A stretch of DNA of 64,000 nucleotides, taken from positions 1-64,000 of the forward strand of contig JANRIQ010000012.1 in the NCBI GenBank assembly GCA_033764775.1, read 5' to 3'. The notes under the pieces are model-generated. The model did no database searches, was not told the DNA's origin, and was given only the letters and a program-made list of their open reading frames with translations. The DNA is from JAWXCE01 sp033764775. GTDB lineage: Bacteria; Pseudomonadota; Alphaproteobacteria; Rhizobiales; Rhodomicrobiaceae. Position 1 is the stretch's first letter, and each line of letters opens with the position of its first letter. The translations under genes and the position numbers were made by a program. Below are positions 41,544 to 50,753 of this stretch, in pieces.

Positions 41544-42246
41544 CGGCCGTCCAAACCCCTTCGCGGGTGAGCAGGGAGGCTGCGGCGGCCTGCTCGGCCG
41601 CGCGTTTGCTGGCGCCGTCGCCGCGGGCCGGGGGCACGGTCTCAATATGCGCCTCGATGATGAATTTCGGCGCGTGCGGCGGCCCCTCGGCGCCCAGCAG
41701 AACATAGCGCGGGATCGGCAGCTTGCGCGCCTGCGCCCATTCCTGGAGCGCAGTTTTCGCATCCGGCGACGACGCGGCGCGCGCCGTGTCCCAGTTGTCG
41801 CCCCAGAGCTTCAGCGTGACGTCGCGGGCCGCGGCAAATCCGCCGTCCACGAAAACCGCGCCGAGCACCGCCTCGCATGCGCCCGCCAGGATCGAGTCCT
41901 TGCGACGCCCCCCTGCGTCCGCCTCGCCAGCGTCGAGGATAAGATCGGCCCCGAGATGCGCCGCCGTCGCCGCCTCCGCGCAGCGCTCCTTGCGGACGAG
42001 AAAGTTGAGCCGCCGGGCCAGTTCGCCCTCGCGCGCTTGAGGGAAGCGGCGCAAAAGCTCGTCCGCCATCACCAGGCCGAGCACGCGGTCGCCGAGGAAC
42101 TCCAATCGCTGATTGTCGGAGCCGACGCCGCGCCGCGTCTTGGCGCTCGAGTGGGTGAGGGCCTCGCGCAAAAGCTCACGGTTTTGAAAACGATAGCCGA
42201 GCCGCGTTTCCAGATCGGGCAGGACTTGGCGTTTCGCCTTGGGCAT
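41536..42246 (-). CDS. rnc: Ribonuclease III
   Basis: A 236-residue double-strand RNA endonuclease that processes rRNA precursors. The catalytic signature is RLEFLGDRVL with Glu49 and Asp53. The C-terminal double-strand RNA-binding domain ends with GASKRAAEQAAAASLL. The ATG overlaps the lepB stop by one base (TGATG), so the longer open frame upstream is not used. The lepB-rnc-era order is standard. Confidence 0.95.
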   Translation of the reverse strand: MPKAKRQVLPDLETRLGYRFQNRELLREALTHSSAKTRRGVGSDNQRLEFLGDRVLGLVMADELLRRFPQAREGELARRLNFLVRKERCAEAATAAHLGADLILDAGEADAGGRRKDSILAGACEAVLGAVFVDGGFAAARDVTLKLWGDNWDTARAASSPDAKTALQEWAQARKLPIPRYVLLGAEGPPHAPKFIIEAHIETVPPARGDGASKRAAEQAAAASLLTREGVWTADG

Positions 42247-42995
42247 CAGCGAATGGCGTCGAACAGCCGCGACCAGCGGATTTGGAATGGCCATTCCCAC
42301 GGGCGGAACAGGCTGGCGTCCTCGCCGATGGAGAAGAACAGCACCTCCGCGCGCCCGATGAGGTTCTCGCGCGGCACATAGCCGACCTGGGTCAGGAAGC
42401 GGCTGTCGGTCGAGTTGTCGCGGTTGTCGCCCATCATGAAATAATGCCCGGCGGGCACCTCGAACACGCGTGTGTCGTCGCCCTGGCCGTTGCTCACAAG
42501 GTCGAGCGTCTCGTAGCTGACCCCGTTCGGCAGCGTCTCCACGAAGCGAGCGGCCGCGCCGCTGCCGTCGACAAAATCCTCCACGCGGCGGCGCTTCACG
42601 GCTTCGCCGTTGATGTGCAGCACGCCGCCGATCATCTGGAGCTTGTCGCCGGGCAGGCCCACCACGCGCTTGATGTAATCCGTCTCGTTGTCCTTCGGCA
42701 GCTTGAACACCGCCACATCGCCGCGCTCCGGCTCGGCCGACCAAATGCGCCCCTCGAACAGCGGGATGCTCCACGGCAGCGAGTGTTTGCTGTAGCCGTA
42801 GGAGAATTTGGAGACGAACAGGTAATCGCTGACGAGCAGCGTCGGGATCATCGAGCCGGACGGAATGTTGAACGGCTGGAACAAGAAAATGCGCACAAAC
42901 GCGGCGAGCAGCAGCGCATGGAAAATGACGCGCACCGTCTCCCACAGCCCGCCCGAGCTGCGTTCGGCGTCCTTTGCGTTCATGCCCGTGGTCAT
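42246..42995 (-). CDS. lepB: Signal peptidase I
   Basis: A 249-residue membrane protease. One N-terminal membrane helix (about 23-40) precedes the active site: Ser48 in IPSGSM and the general base Lys in DYIKRVVGLPGD. The box MGDNRDNSTDSR near 200 is also present. The ATG at 42995 follows GAGGAG and is preferred over upstream ATGs. It would cut the signal peptides of the many secreted proteins listed here. It follows acpS by 61 bases. Confidence 0.95.
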   Translation of the reverse strand: MTTGMNAKDAERSSGGLWETVRVIFHALLLAAFVRIFLFQPFNIPSGSMIPTLLVSDYLFVSKFSYGYSKHSLPWSIPLFEGRIWSAEPERGDVAVFKLPKDNETDYIKRVVGLPGDKLQMIGGVLHINGEAVKRRRVEDFVDGSGAAARFVETLPNGVSYETLDLVSNGQGDDTRVFEVPAGHYFMMGDNRDNSTDSRFLTQVGYVPRENLIGRAEVLFFSIGEDASLFRPWEWPFQIRWSRLFDAIR

Positions 42996-43056
42996 CTCGG
43001 TCTCCTCGGCTCGCGGGGGCGCGGAGCGGCTGGTATAACGGTAAAAAACGATCGAA

Positions 43057-43470
43057 TCAAATTCGCTCATCCTCGACGCGCACCGCCGAAATGATGACGA
43101 GCGCTTGGGAGTGCGGGTATTCATCGGTGATCGTCAGGTCGATCTGCGCGCGCCAGCCCGTGGGCGTCATCGCGCTAAGCCGTTCGGCGGCCGCGCCCGT
43201 CAGCGCCAGGGTCGGTTTGCCGGACGGAAGATTGACGACGCCCATATCACGCCAGAACACGCCTTGGCTCAGCCCGGTTCCCAGCGCCTTGGCGCACGCC
43301 TCTTTGGCCGCGAAGCGCTTGGCGTAGGACGCGGCGCGCAGATGGCGGCGGTCGGATTTGGCGCGCTCCACAGGGGTGAAGACCCTGTTGAGAAACCGCT
43401 CGCCGTAGCGCTCGATGGTTTTCTCGATGCGGCGGATGTCGGTGATGTCGTTGCCCACGCCCAAGATCAT
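43057..43470 (-). CDS. acpS: Holo-[acyl-carrier-protein] synthase
   Basis: A 137-residue enzyme that attaches phosphopantetheine from coenzyme A to acyl carrier protein. The family motifs are GNDITDIRRIE, with Asp8 binding magnesium, and AKRFAAKEACAKALG with the second metal ligand Glu. The start overlaps the pdxJ stop by four bases. The order pdxJ-acpS-lepB is conserved in proteobacteria. Confidence 0.95.
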   Translation of the reverse strand: MILGVGNDITDIRRIEKTIERYGERFLNRVFTPVERAKSDRRHLRAASYAKRFAAKEACAKALGTGLSQGVFWRDMGVVNLPSGKPTLALTGAAAERLSAMTPTGWRAQIDLTITDEYPHSQALVIISAVRVEDERI

Positions 43471-44204
43471 GCGCTCGCTCTCCGCGCCGCGTCCATCTCC
43501 ACCCGCATCCGTTTAACCGCACCGTCGAGGCCGAGGAACAGCGCTTCGCCGACAATGAAATGGCCGATGTTCAACTCGACGATTTGCGGGATGGCGGCCA
43601 CCGGGCCGACGGTTGCATAGCCAAGGCCGTGTCCTGCGTGAACCTCCAGCCCCAGGGCCGCCGCCTGTCGCGCCGCGCGGCGAAGGCGCTCCAGCTCGCT
43701 CACGCGGGCGCTCTCAGGCGCATCGCAATAAACGCCGGTGTGCAACTCCACGATGTCGGCGCCGATCCCGGCGGAAGCCGCGACCTGCGCGTCGTCCGCG
43801 TCGATGAAGAGCGACACGCGGATGCCGGCTTTGCGCAACGCGGCGACGAAGGCGGTCAGCTCGGCGATTTGACCGGCCACGTTCAAGCCGCCCTCGGTCG
43901 TCACCTCCTCCCGGCGCTCGGGCACAAGGCAGCAGGCGTTCGGCCGATGCGCTAGCGCGATGGCGAGCATTTCGGGCGTCGCCGCCATTTCCAGGTTGAG
44001 GGGCAGCCGCACCTCCGATTTCAGCCGGGCGATGTCCGCGTCGCGGATGTGGCGGCGATCCTCGCGCAAATGCGCGGTTATGCCGTCAGCGCCAGCCTCC
44101 GCTGCGGCGAGCGCCGCGCGCACCGGGTCAGGGTGAGCGCCGCCGCGCGCGTTGCGCACCGTGGCCACGTGATCGATATTAACGCCTAACCGCAGTGGTG
44201 ACAC
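43467..44204 (-). CDS. pdxJ: Pyridoxine 5'-phosphate synthase
   Basis: A 245-residue TIM-barrel enzyme that makes pyridoxine phosphate from 1-deoxyxylulose 5-phosphate and a 3-amino-2-oxopropyl phosphate (DXP-dependent vitamin B6 route). Motifs include LGVNIDHVATVRNARGG at the start, GADGITAHLREDRRHI with active-site residues, and VHAGHGLGYATV near the end. It heads the pdxJ-acpS-lepB-rnc-era run and lies ten bases after the DUF2062 gene (stop side). Confidence 0.96.
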   Translation of the reverse strand: MSPLRLGVNIDHVATVRNARGGAHPDPVRAALAAAEAGADGITAHLREDRRHIRDADIARLKSEVRLPLNLEMAATPEMLAIALAHRPNACCLVPERREEVTTEGGLNVAGQIAELTAFVAALRKAGIRVSLFIDADDAQVAASAGIGADIVELHTGVYCDAPESARVSELERLRRAARQAAALGLEVHAGHGLGYATVGPVAAIPQIVELNIGHFIVGEALFLGLDGAVKRMRVEMDAARRASA

Positions 44205-44214
44205 GTGAAGCCGC

Positions 44215-44796
44215 CTAAATCGCTTTCAAATTCAACCGCTCAGCGCGATTGGTCCGGATGCTTTCAACCGCCCGGAGCACCATGGCGTAGCTGATAAGCG
44301 CGGCGGCGAGGCCGATGGGCATCGACCCGACCGCCATGGGTTTGAGAATGGGCCAGAACGCTTCGAGAGCCTGCCCCACCGCCTCGGGCGACAGCGCCTT
44401 CAGCCCGTTCCAGACGGCCTCGGCCTTGCCCTGAAAGTCGATCCGCCCGACCGCGCCGCTCTCTCCAAGAATAAGCGCGCCCAGCTGATAAGTCGATATC
44501 CAGATCAGCGGATAGGTGAGCGGATTGCCCACGAAGCTGCCTATGGCGGAGGCGATGACGCTGCCGCGCACGGCCAAAGCGAGCACCGCCGCAAGGATCA
44601 TCTGAAAGCCGAGAAACGGGGTGACGATGGCGAACACGCCAGCGGCGAACCCGGCCGCAACGCTGTGGGCCGACCCGCCGATCCGGCTCAGCCTGAGGCC
44701 GAAATATCGAAGAGAGCGCGCCCAGCTGCGGCGCGGCCACAGCGCCACGCGAAGGCGCTCCAGCACGGTAGGCCGCTCTCGACGACGGAACAACAT
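44215..44796 (-). CDS. DUF2062 membrane protein
   Basis: A 193-residue inner-membrane protein with the family pattern: a basic N-terminus, the motif GSAHSVAAGFAAGVF, then FQMILAAVLAL, GNPLTYPLIW and a C-terminal hydrophobic helix. DUF2062 proteins have no known activity. The gene is co-oriented between pyrE and pdxJ, a position it holds in many Hyphomicrobiales. Confidence 0.85.
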   Translation of the reverse strand: MLFRRRERPTVLERLRVALWPRRSWARSLRYFGLRLSRIGGSAHSVAAGFAAGVFAIVTPFLGFQMILAAVLALAVRGSVIASAIGSFVGNPLTYPLIWISTYQLGALILGESGAVGRIDFQGKAEAVWNGLKALSPEAVGQALEAFWPILKPMAVGSMPIGLAAALISYAMVLRAVESIRTNRAERLNLKAI

Positions 44797-44891
44797 GACT
44801 GCGCGCCTCTAAAGCAGCAAATGACGTGGTGCGACACCAGACGGTTGCTGACAAATGGCGTGAGGCGCAACTCCAAACAATGTCGCGCCGC

Positions 44892-45482
44892 CTATTTTTG
44901 TTTCAGACCGCGGCTTCCCGGCTTCATGGGCGGGATGGCCTTGAGCGCGTCGGGCAGCGCGTGCTCCGGATAGGCCGGGACGTCGATGGTGAGCAGCGAG
45001 ACGAGCGGCAAAGAGAGGTCGGCGCGCCCGCCCGAACGGTTGACGAGGCTCGCCGCCGCGACCACGTCGCCGCCCTGCTCCCGCGCGGCCGCGATGCACT
45101 CGATGGACGATGCGCCCGTGGTCACCACATCTTCGACCATCAGGCAGCGGGCGCCGGGTGAAATCTCAAAACCGCGGCGCAGCGTGAAAACGCCCTCCAC
45201 CCTCTCGAAAAACACCGCGGGGACGCCCAGTTGCCGGCCCATCTCGTAGCCCACCACGATGCCGCCCGTCGCCGGCGAGACAATCATGTCGAACGGGCCG
45301 AGACCGGCCGCGCGCAGCTTTTGGGCAAGGGCCGCGCACAGCCTTTCCCCGCGACGGGCGTCCATCATGACGCGCGCGCATTGAAGGTAGGTGTCGCTGT
45401 GCAGCCCCGAGAACAGGATGAAATGGCCTTTCAGCAGGGCGCCCGCCGCCTCGAACTCCGCCAGCGCTTCGGCCTCGGTCAT
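44892..45482 (-). CDS. pyrE: Orotate phosphoribosyltransferase
   Basis: A 196-residue enzyme that joins orotate to PRPP in pyrimidine synthesis. The PRPP-binding motif is CLMVEDVVTTGAS. Other features are the N-terminal ILFSGLHSDTYLQC stretch and the catalytic loop region near MSPATGGI (IVSPATGGIVVG). It follows rsh by ten bases. Length and order fit alphaproteobacteria. Confidence 0.95.
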   Translation of the reverse strand: MTEAEALAEFEAAGALLKGHFILFSGLHSDTYLQCARVMMDARRGERLCAALAQKLRAAGLGPFDMIVSPATGGIVVGYEMGRQLGVPAVFFERVEGVFTLRRGFEISPGARCLMVEDVVTTGASSIECIAAAREQGGDVVAAASLVNRSGGRADLSLPLVSLLTIDVPAYPEHALPDALKAIPPMKPGSRGLKQK

Positions 45483-45492
45483 GCGGCCTCCC

Positions 45493-47727
45493 TCAGCTCA
45501 TCACGCGCTTGACGGCGCTCACGCTCGATAAGGCTTTAAGGCCGGAAATGATCGCGTTGAGGTGTTTCAAGTCCCACACCTCGAGGCTGATCAGCATCTC
45601 CGTGTAATCCTTGCCGCGGGTCAGCATCTGCAGCTTGTCGATGTTCCCGTCGGTCTCGCCGATGATCTTGGAGATGGCGGCGAGCGAGCCGGGCTCATTG
45701 ACGGCGGAAACCGTGATGTCGGCCGGGAAGCGCTCGGTCGAGTCTTCCTTGATGTCCCAGGTGATGTCTATCCAGCTGTCAGGCGCGTCTTCATAGTCGC
45801 GCAGCCGGCGCGAGTGGATCGGGTAAATGGTGATGCCCTTGCCGCGCTCCAGGATGCCAACTACCCGTTCGCCCGGCACGGCGCCGCCCTCGGCGAAGCG
45901 GATCGGGTAGCCGCCCTCGGCGCCTGGCTCGGGGATGCCGGCGGCCAGGTCCGCCCGGCCGTAAACTGGACGCCCGGGCCAGCGGAATTTCATACCCGCG
46001 ACGCGGTGTAGATTGAACCAGCCGTCGTCCGAGCGGGTCATGGCCTGGCGTTTGACCGGCTCGGGCGGCGGCACGTCGGGGAACATGGCGGCGAGCACTT
46101 CGGCGGCCTCCAGTTCGCCCCGACCGACGGCGGCGAACATATCCTCGGGCGTTTTCTGCGGCAGGCGCGCGGCGACGGCGGCGAGATCTTGTTGCGTCAC
46201 CGTTTTGCCCGCCCGCTCAAAGGCGTTTGTGAGAATGTCCCAGCCCAGCGCGCCGAACTGGCTGCGCACGGCCTCGCGCGTGGCCCGCCGGATGGCGGAG
46301 CGGGCTTTGCCGGTCGCGACGATCGCCTCCCAGGCGGGCGAGGGCTTTTGCGCCTCGGAGGTGACGATCTCGACCTCGTCGCCGTTGCGGAGCTGGCTCA
46401 TGAGAGGCATGTGCCGCCCGTTGATCTTGGCGCCTACGCAGCGATTGCCGACGGTTGTATGGACCGCGTAGGCGAAGTCGATGGGCGTTGCGCCGCGCGG
46501 CAGCGCGATGAGCCGGCCCTTGGGGGTGAAGCAGAACACCTGATCCTGGAACAGCTCCAGCTTGGTGTTCTCCAGAAATTCCTCCGGGTTGTCGCCTTCG
46601 AGCAGGTTGGAGACGAGGCGCCGCAGCCATTCATAGGGCTCCATGGCGTCGCCGTGAACGCCGTTCGCGCCGTTGCGCCGCGTCGCGCCGTTGATCCCGT
46701 CCTTGTAGAGCGCGTGAGCGGCGACGCCGAATTCGGCCACCCGGTCCATGTCCCGGGTGCGCACCTGCAGCTCAACGCGTTGGTGGCGTGGGCCGATAAT
46801 GGTGGTGTGGAGCGATTGATAGCCGTTCTGCTTGGGGTTTGAGACATAATCCTTGAAGCGGCCGGGAACCGCGCGCCACGTGGTGTGGATGACGCCGAGC
46901 ACCTTGTAGCAATGGTCCGGTTCGGCCACGATGACGCGGAAGCCGTAGATGTCGGAGAGCTGCTCCAGCGAGATTTGCCGGTTCTCCATCTTGCGCCAGA
47001 TGGCGTAAGGCTTTTTCTCGCGGCTTTTGACCTCCAGCACGATGCCTTCGCCGCCCAGCTTCGTCATCAGTTCCGCCTCGATCTCGGCGGTGAGGCCCTG
47101 GTTGCGCTCGCGCAGCACGGCCAGGCGGGAGGTGACGGCCTGATAGGCTTCGGGATTGAGCCAGCGGAAGGCCAGATCCTCAAGCTCTGAGCGCATCTCC
47201 TGGATGCCCATGCGCCCGGCGAGCGGCGCGTAGATGTCCATCGTCTCCTGCGCGATGACGAGGCGCTTGTCCGGCCGCATCCATTCGAGCGTGCGCATGT
47301 TGTGGAGGCGGTCGGCGAGCTTGACGAGCAGCACGCGAATGTCGCTGGAGATGGCGACGAGCAGCTTGCGGAAATTCTCCGCCTGCTCTGTGCGGTTGGT
47401 GTAAAGATTGAGGCGTTTGATTTTGGTGACCCCGTTCACCAGGTCGCCGATGACCGGGCCGAACATACGGTCGATGTCGGCTTTGGTCGCGCCCGTATCC
47501 TCTATGGTGTCGTGAAGGAGCGCGGTGGCGATGGTCGCGTCGTCGAGTTTCAGCCGGGTCAGGATTTCAGCAACGGCGAGCGGGTGGGAGAAATACGGAT
47601 CGCCCGAGGCGCGCTTTTGCTTGCCGTGCGCTTTGAGCGCGAAAACATAGGCTTTGTTGAGCAGCGTTTCGTCCGCTCTGGGATCGTAACTGCGAACTTT
47701 CTCCACAAGCTCGAATTGCCGCATCAT
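45493..47727 (-). CDS. rsh: Bifunctional (p)ppGpp synthetase/hydrolase (Rsh)
   Basis: A 744-residue RelA/SpoT protein. The hydrolase domain carries YFSHPLAVAEIL and the HD motif ALLHDTIEDTGA. The synthetase domain follows with DIYGFRVIV and the substrate-binding YQSLHTT. The C-terminal half has the TGS domain (VFCFTPKGRLIALPRGATPIDFAY), the helical and zinc-finger-like region and the ACT domain at the end. Alphaproteobacteria usually have one such enzyme controlling the stringent response. It follows rpoZ, a conserved link. Confidence 0.96.
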   Translation of the reverse strand: MMRQFELVEKVRSYDPRADETLLNKAYVFALKAHGKQKRASGDPYFSHPLAVAEILTRLKLDDATIATALLHDTIEDTGATKADIDRMFGPVIGDLVNGVTKIKRLNLYTNRTEQAENFRKLLVAISSDIRVLLVKLADRLHNMRTLEWMRPDKRLVIAQETMDIYAPLAGRMGIQEMRSELEDLAFRWLNPEAYQAVTSRLAVLRERNQGLTAEIEAELMTKLGGEGIVLEVKSREKKPYAIWRKMENRQISLEQLSDIYGFRVIVAEPDHCYKVLGVIHTTWRAVPGRFKDYVSNPKQNGYQSLHTTIIGPRHQRVELQVRTRDMDRVAEFGVAAHALYKDGINGATRRNGANGVHGDAMEPYEWLRRLVSNLLEGDNPEEFLENTKLELFQDQVFCFTPKGRLIALPRGATPIDFAYAVHTTVGNRCVGAKINGRHMPLMSQLRNGDEVEIVTSEAQKPSPAWEAIVATGKARSAIRRATREAVRSQFGALGWDILTNAFERAGKTVTQQDLAAVAARLPQKTPEDMFAAVGRGELEAAEVLAAMFPDVPPPEPVKRQAMTRSDDGWFNLHRVAGMKFRWPGRPVYGRADLAAGIPEPGAEGGYPIRFAEGGAVPGERVVGILERGKGITIYPIHSRRLRDYEDAPDSWIDITWDIKEDSTERFPADITVSAVNEPGSLAAISKIIGETDGNIDKLQMLTRGKDYTEMLISLEVWDLKHLNAIISGLKALSSVSAVKRVMS

Positions 47728-47766
47728 GGACGGCGTCTCGCTTTCGTGTGCTGCGCCGCTCTCCGA

Positions 47767-48174
47767 CTAACGAGAGCGGTTGCCCGACGGAGAGGCTTCC
47801 GCCGGGATCATCCGCTCCAGACCGCGGCGCAATTCGTCCTCGGTGATGTGGTCGATCTCGGCGTCGTCGGCCATATCGTCCTTGCCGAAAGTCGGGCGCG
47901 ACGCCTCGGGCAGGAGCGGGGCTGCGTCCGGCTCTGGTTCGTCCACCTCCACATGCATCTGCATGGAGTGGATGAAATCCTCGCGCAGATCGTCGGCGGA
48001 GACCGTCTCTTGCGCAATTTCGCGCAGCGCCACCACGGGGTTCTTGTCGGCGTCGCGCTCCAGCGTGATGGGCGCACCGGAAGAAATCATCCTCGCCCGG
48101 TGAGCCGCGAGCAGGACAAGCTCAAAACGGTTGGAAACCTTGTCGATGCAGTCTTCGACGGTGATGCGCGCCAT
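47767..48174 (-). CDS. rpoZ: RNA polymerase omega subunit
   Basis: A 135-residue omega subunit starting MARITVEDCIDKVSNRFELVLLAAHRAR, a near-perfect family signature. The C-terminal half is acidic and probably disordered, as in other alphaproteobacteria. The ATG at 48174 is preferred over one five codons upstream. Omega supports polymerase assembly and ppGpp binding. It precedes rsh, which makes ppGpp. Confidence 0.96.
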   Translation of the reverse strand: MARITVEDCIDKVSNRFELVLLAAHRARMISSGAPITLERDADKNPVVALREIAQETVSADDLREDFIHSMQMHVEVDEPEPDAAPLLPEASRPTFGKDDMADDAEIDHITEDELRRGLERMIPAEASPSGNRSR

Positions 48175-48259
48175 CGTCAGCCTTTCCAAATTTCCGCCAA
48201 GAGCGGTTTATTATGATGTTTTTGTCGCCAAAGCAAGGCCGACACACGCTTTTACACGA

Positions 48260-48781
48260 TCAAGGGCGGCGGATCACAGCGCCGTCGCGGGTTTTGAGCC
48301 GGGCGAGCAACGCGCCCGCCGGCTTGCGCCACACCGGGTGCGTCCAGCGAGGGGCGACGGCGGCCACAGGCGCGAGGGCAAACGGGCGCTCGTGAAGGCC
48401 CGCGTGCGGCAGCACGAGCCGGGCGCGCGCGTTTGGCGTGGGTCTTGGGCGCAGACGCCAATTTACGATGAGTCCGCGGCAATCGAGAATGTCGATGTCG
48501 AGCGGGCGCGGCCCCCAGCGCTTGCCTGGGCGGCGACCGGCCTCGCGCTCCAGCCGCTTGAGCACGGACAACAGCGCAAACGGCGTCAGCGCCGTCTCGA
48601 TGCGCGCGGCTGCGTTTACGTAAGTGGGCTGCTCCGGACCCAGCGGCGTCGTCTCATACAGCGGAGAAAACGCGCGAATGCGAACGCCTGCTTGCTGAAG
48701 GCGCTTGCAAGCCGTATAAAGAGTGCTTGCAGGCAAGCCCCACAAACCTGTCATATTGGAGCCAAAGCCTATGAGAATCAT
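48260..48781 (-). CDS. folK: 2-amino-4-hydroxy-6-hydroxymethyldihydropteridine pyrophosphokinase
   Basis: A 173-residue enzyme of folate synthesis that moves pyrophosphate from ATP to the pterin. The start is IGFGSNM, followed by SPLYETTPLGP, and the signature RWGPRPLDIDIL contains the two magnesium-binding aspartates. HAGLHERPFALAPV is the family ending. It stands alone, without folP or folB, upstream of rpoZ. Confidence 0.94.
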   Translation of the reverse strand: MILIGFGSNMTGLWGLPASTLYTACKRLQQAGVRIRAFSPLYETTPLGPEQPTYVNAAARIETALTPFALLSVLKRLEREAGRRPGKRWGPRPLDIDILDCRGLIVNWRLRPRPTPNARARLVLPHAGLHERPFALAPVAAVAPRWTHPVWRKPAGALLARLKTRDGAVIRRP

Positions 48782-48912
48782 GCCGATACAATGAGGCGTT
48801 AAAAAACGTCTGCGGCGGGGAACGCAAAGCGGGTTGCGGAATTTATGTGTTGCGACGACGTGTCATTTAACCAGAGCATTGATTATTAAAGACTTTGAAA
48901 AAAGGACATAGC

Positions 48913-49527
48913 ATGAATTTTTACCCCACCGAGCGCATCGCTCTATTCATCGATGGCGCAAATTTATACGCCACCGCGAAGGCTTTGAGCTTCGACATTG
49001 ATTATAAAAGACTTCTCAATCTCTTTCGCTCCAAGGGACGTCTTATCCGCGCGCTGTATTACACGGCGCTCGCCGAGGATCAAGAGTATTCCTCCATCCG
49101 CCCGCTGATCGACTGGCTGGACTACAATGGCTACACCATGGTGACGAAGCCGACGAAGGAGTTCACCGACGCGTCCGGCCGCCGCAAGATCAAGGGCAAC
49201 ATGGATATCGAGCTTGCCGTCGACTCCATGGAACTCGCTGAGCATCTGGATCACATCGTGCTGTTCTCCGGCGACGGCGACTTCCGCACACTGGTGGAGG
49301 CGCTGCAGCAGAAAGGCAAGCGCGTAAGCGTCGTCTCCACCCTGAACACGCAGCCGCCGATGGTCGCCGACGAGTTGCGCCGTCAGGCCGATCAGTTCAT
49401 CGACCTATACGATCTCGAGTCCGAGATTTGCCGAGAGGGCGGCGAACGCCCGCCGCGCGACCCCAACGCCTACAATCTGCGGCGCGCGCCGGCCAAACCC
49501 GACGACGACGAATTTGTGAACGTCTGA
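48913..49527 (+). CDS. NYN-domain (LabA/DUF88) putative RNA nuclease
   Basis: A 204-residue protein with the PIN-like NYN fold. The acidic residues are in FIDGANLY, GNMDIELAVDSM and LFSGDGDFRTLVEAL, a full set for metal-dependent RNA cleavage. A disordered tail with Pro/Arg/Asp follows. The ATG at 48913 has AAAGGAC at good spacing. This gene usually lies near folK and rpoZ in Hyphomicrobiales. The RNA target is not known. Confidence 0.88.
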   Translation: MNFYPTERIALFIDGANLYATAKALSFDIDYKRLLNLFRSKGRLIRALYYTALAEDQEYSSIRPLIDWLDYNGYTMVTKPTKEFTDASGRRKIKGNMDIELAVDSMELAEHLDHIVLFSGDGDFRTLVEALQQKGKRVSVVSTLNTQPPMVADELRRQADQFIDLYDLESEICREGGERPPRDPNAYNLRRAPAKPDDDEFVNV

Positions 49528-49530
49528 GCC

Positions 49531-50175
49531 TTGGCGACCGGCCCCGAGCCGCCCAGGGAGTGCCCCCTCTGCCCGCGCCTCGTCGCCTATCGTGCGGCCA
49601 ACCGGGCGCAGTTCGGCGATTGGTTCAACGCGCCGGTGCCGAGCTTCGGCGATCCCGCCGCTAGGCTTGCCATCGTCGGGCTGGCGCCGGGCTTGCGAGG
49701 GGCGAACCGCACGGGCCGGCCTTTCACCGGCGATTATGCGGGCGAGCTTTTGTACTCCACGCTTTCAAGGTTTGGGCTGGCCTCGGGCGATTACCGCGCG
49801 TCGCCGGACGATGGTTTGGCGCTGCAGGACGCTTTCATCGTCAACGCCGTGCGATGCGCGCCGCCTGACAACAAGCCCACGCCGCTTGAGATCGAGACTT
49901 GCCGAGGTTTCCTCGCCGCGCAACTGGCCGCACTGCCGAACGCTCGGGCGATCATCGCGCTTGGCCGCGTTGCGCATGAGAGCGTCGTGCGCTGCGCCGG
50001 ACGCCCGCTCGCCGCCGCGCCGTTCGCCCATGGCGCCATACACACCCTGCCCCGCTTCACGCTGTTCGACAGCTATCATTGCTCGCGCTACAACACGAAC
50101 ACCGGCCGGCTGACGGAGGCCATGTTCCACGCGGTTTTCGCCTCAGCCCTCGCATGGATGCAGGCCAGCGCCTAG
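49531..50175 (+). CDS. Uracil-DNA glycosylase family 5 (UdgB-like)
   Basis: A 214-residue glycosylase. Cysteines in CPLCPRL near the start, in VNAVRCAPP and in ETCRGF fit the iron-sulfur cluster of this class. The active-site region is VGLAPGLRGANRTGRPFTGDYAGELLY, where the Gly/Ala at the place of the catalytic Asp marks family 5, not families 1 or 4. The second motif is DSYHCSRYNTNTGRL. It is predicted to start with TTG three bases after the NYN gene, a tight spacing that suggests co-translation. Confidence 0.88.
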   Translation: MATGPEPPRECPLCPRLVAYRAANRAQFGDWFNAPVPSFGDPAARLAIVGLAPGLRGANRTGRPFTGDYAGELLYSTLSRFGLASGDYRASPDDGLALQDAFIVNAVRCAPPDNKPTPLEIETCRGFLAAQLAALPNARAIIALGRVAHESVVRCAGRPLAAAPFAHGAIHTLPRFTLFDSYHCSRYNTNTGRLTEAMFHAVFASALAWMQASA

Positions 50176-50750
50176 CGCTTCTGAGTCCGGAGCCAGGCGA
50201 GCACCTCGTCCGCGTGCGTGTCCGGCGGGAACACCGGGTAAAACACGCGCTCGATGACGCCGTCCTTGGCGACGAAGGTGAGCCGCTTCAGGAACGTGTA
50301 CTCATTCACGTCGAGCATGGGCAGGCGCATGGGCATGGCGAAGTCGAAACGCTCGTCGCTGAGGAGCGGAAACGGCAGGTTGAGCCGTGCGCTTGCCTGC
50401 TTCTGGTGCGAGGGGCTTTCCGCGCTGAGGCCGAAGATGCGGGCGCCGGCGCGGATGAAATCCAGATACAAATCGCGGAAGCCGCAGGACTCCACCGTGC
50501 AGCCCGTCGCCCCGGGGATCGTGTCCCAGTAGTCGAACAGAGCCGTCTGGCCCGGCAGCCGGGAGCGCACATACACGAAAACGATGGTGCGCCCGATCAG
50601 CCGATCGAGGCGGACGGTCTCGCCTGTGGTCGCCTTGAGCCCGATGGGCGGCAACCCTATGCCGGGCAGATGCGAGGCGGCGCCGTCGTCCACCGGGCGC
50701 GGCGCATGGTCTGGGAACTTGTATCCGGCGCGGCTGACGGTGTCGCCCAT
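50172..50750 (-). CDS. Peroxiredoxin-like thioredoxin-fold protein
   Basis: A 192-residue protein of the AhpC/TSA and BCP type. Cys84 and Cys89 lie in IPGATGCTVESCGFRDLY, where the peroxidatic and resolving cysteines of related proteins are found. The sequence TIVFVYVRSRLPGQ replaces the usual peroxidase motif, and a BCP-like LSAESPSHQKQ follows. Peroxide removal is the likely role. It converges with the glycosylase, the stops overlapping by four bases, and lies three bases from smpB. Confidence 0.75.
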   Translation of the reverse strand: MGDTVSRAGYKFPDHAPRPVDDGAASHLPGIGLPPIGLKATTGETVRLDRLIGRTIVFVYVRSRLPGQTALFDYWDTIPGATGCTVESCGFRDLYLDFIRAGARIFGLSAESPSHQKQASARLNLPFPLLSDERFDFAMPMRLPMLDVNEYTFLKRLTFVAKDGVIERVFYPVFPPDTHADEVLAWLRTQKR

Positions 50751-50753
50751 CGG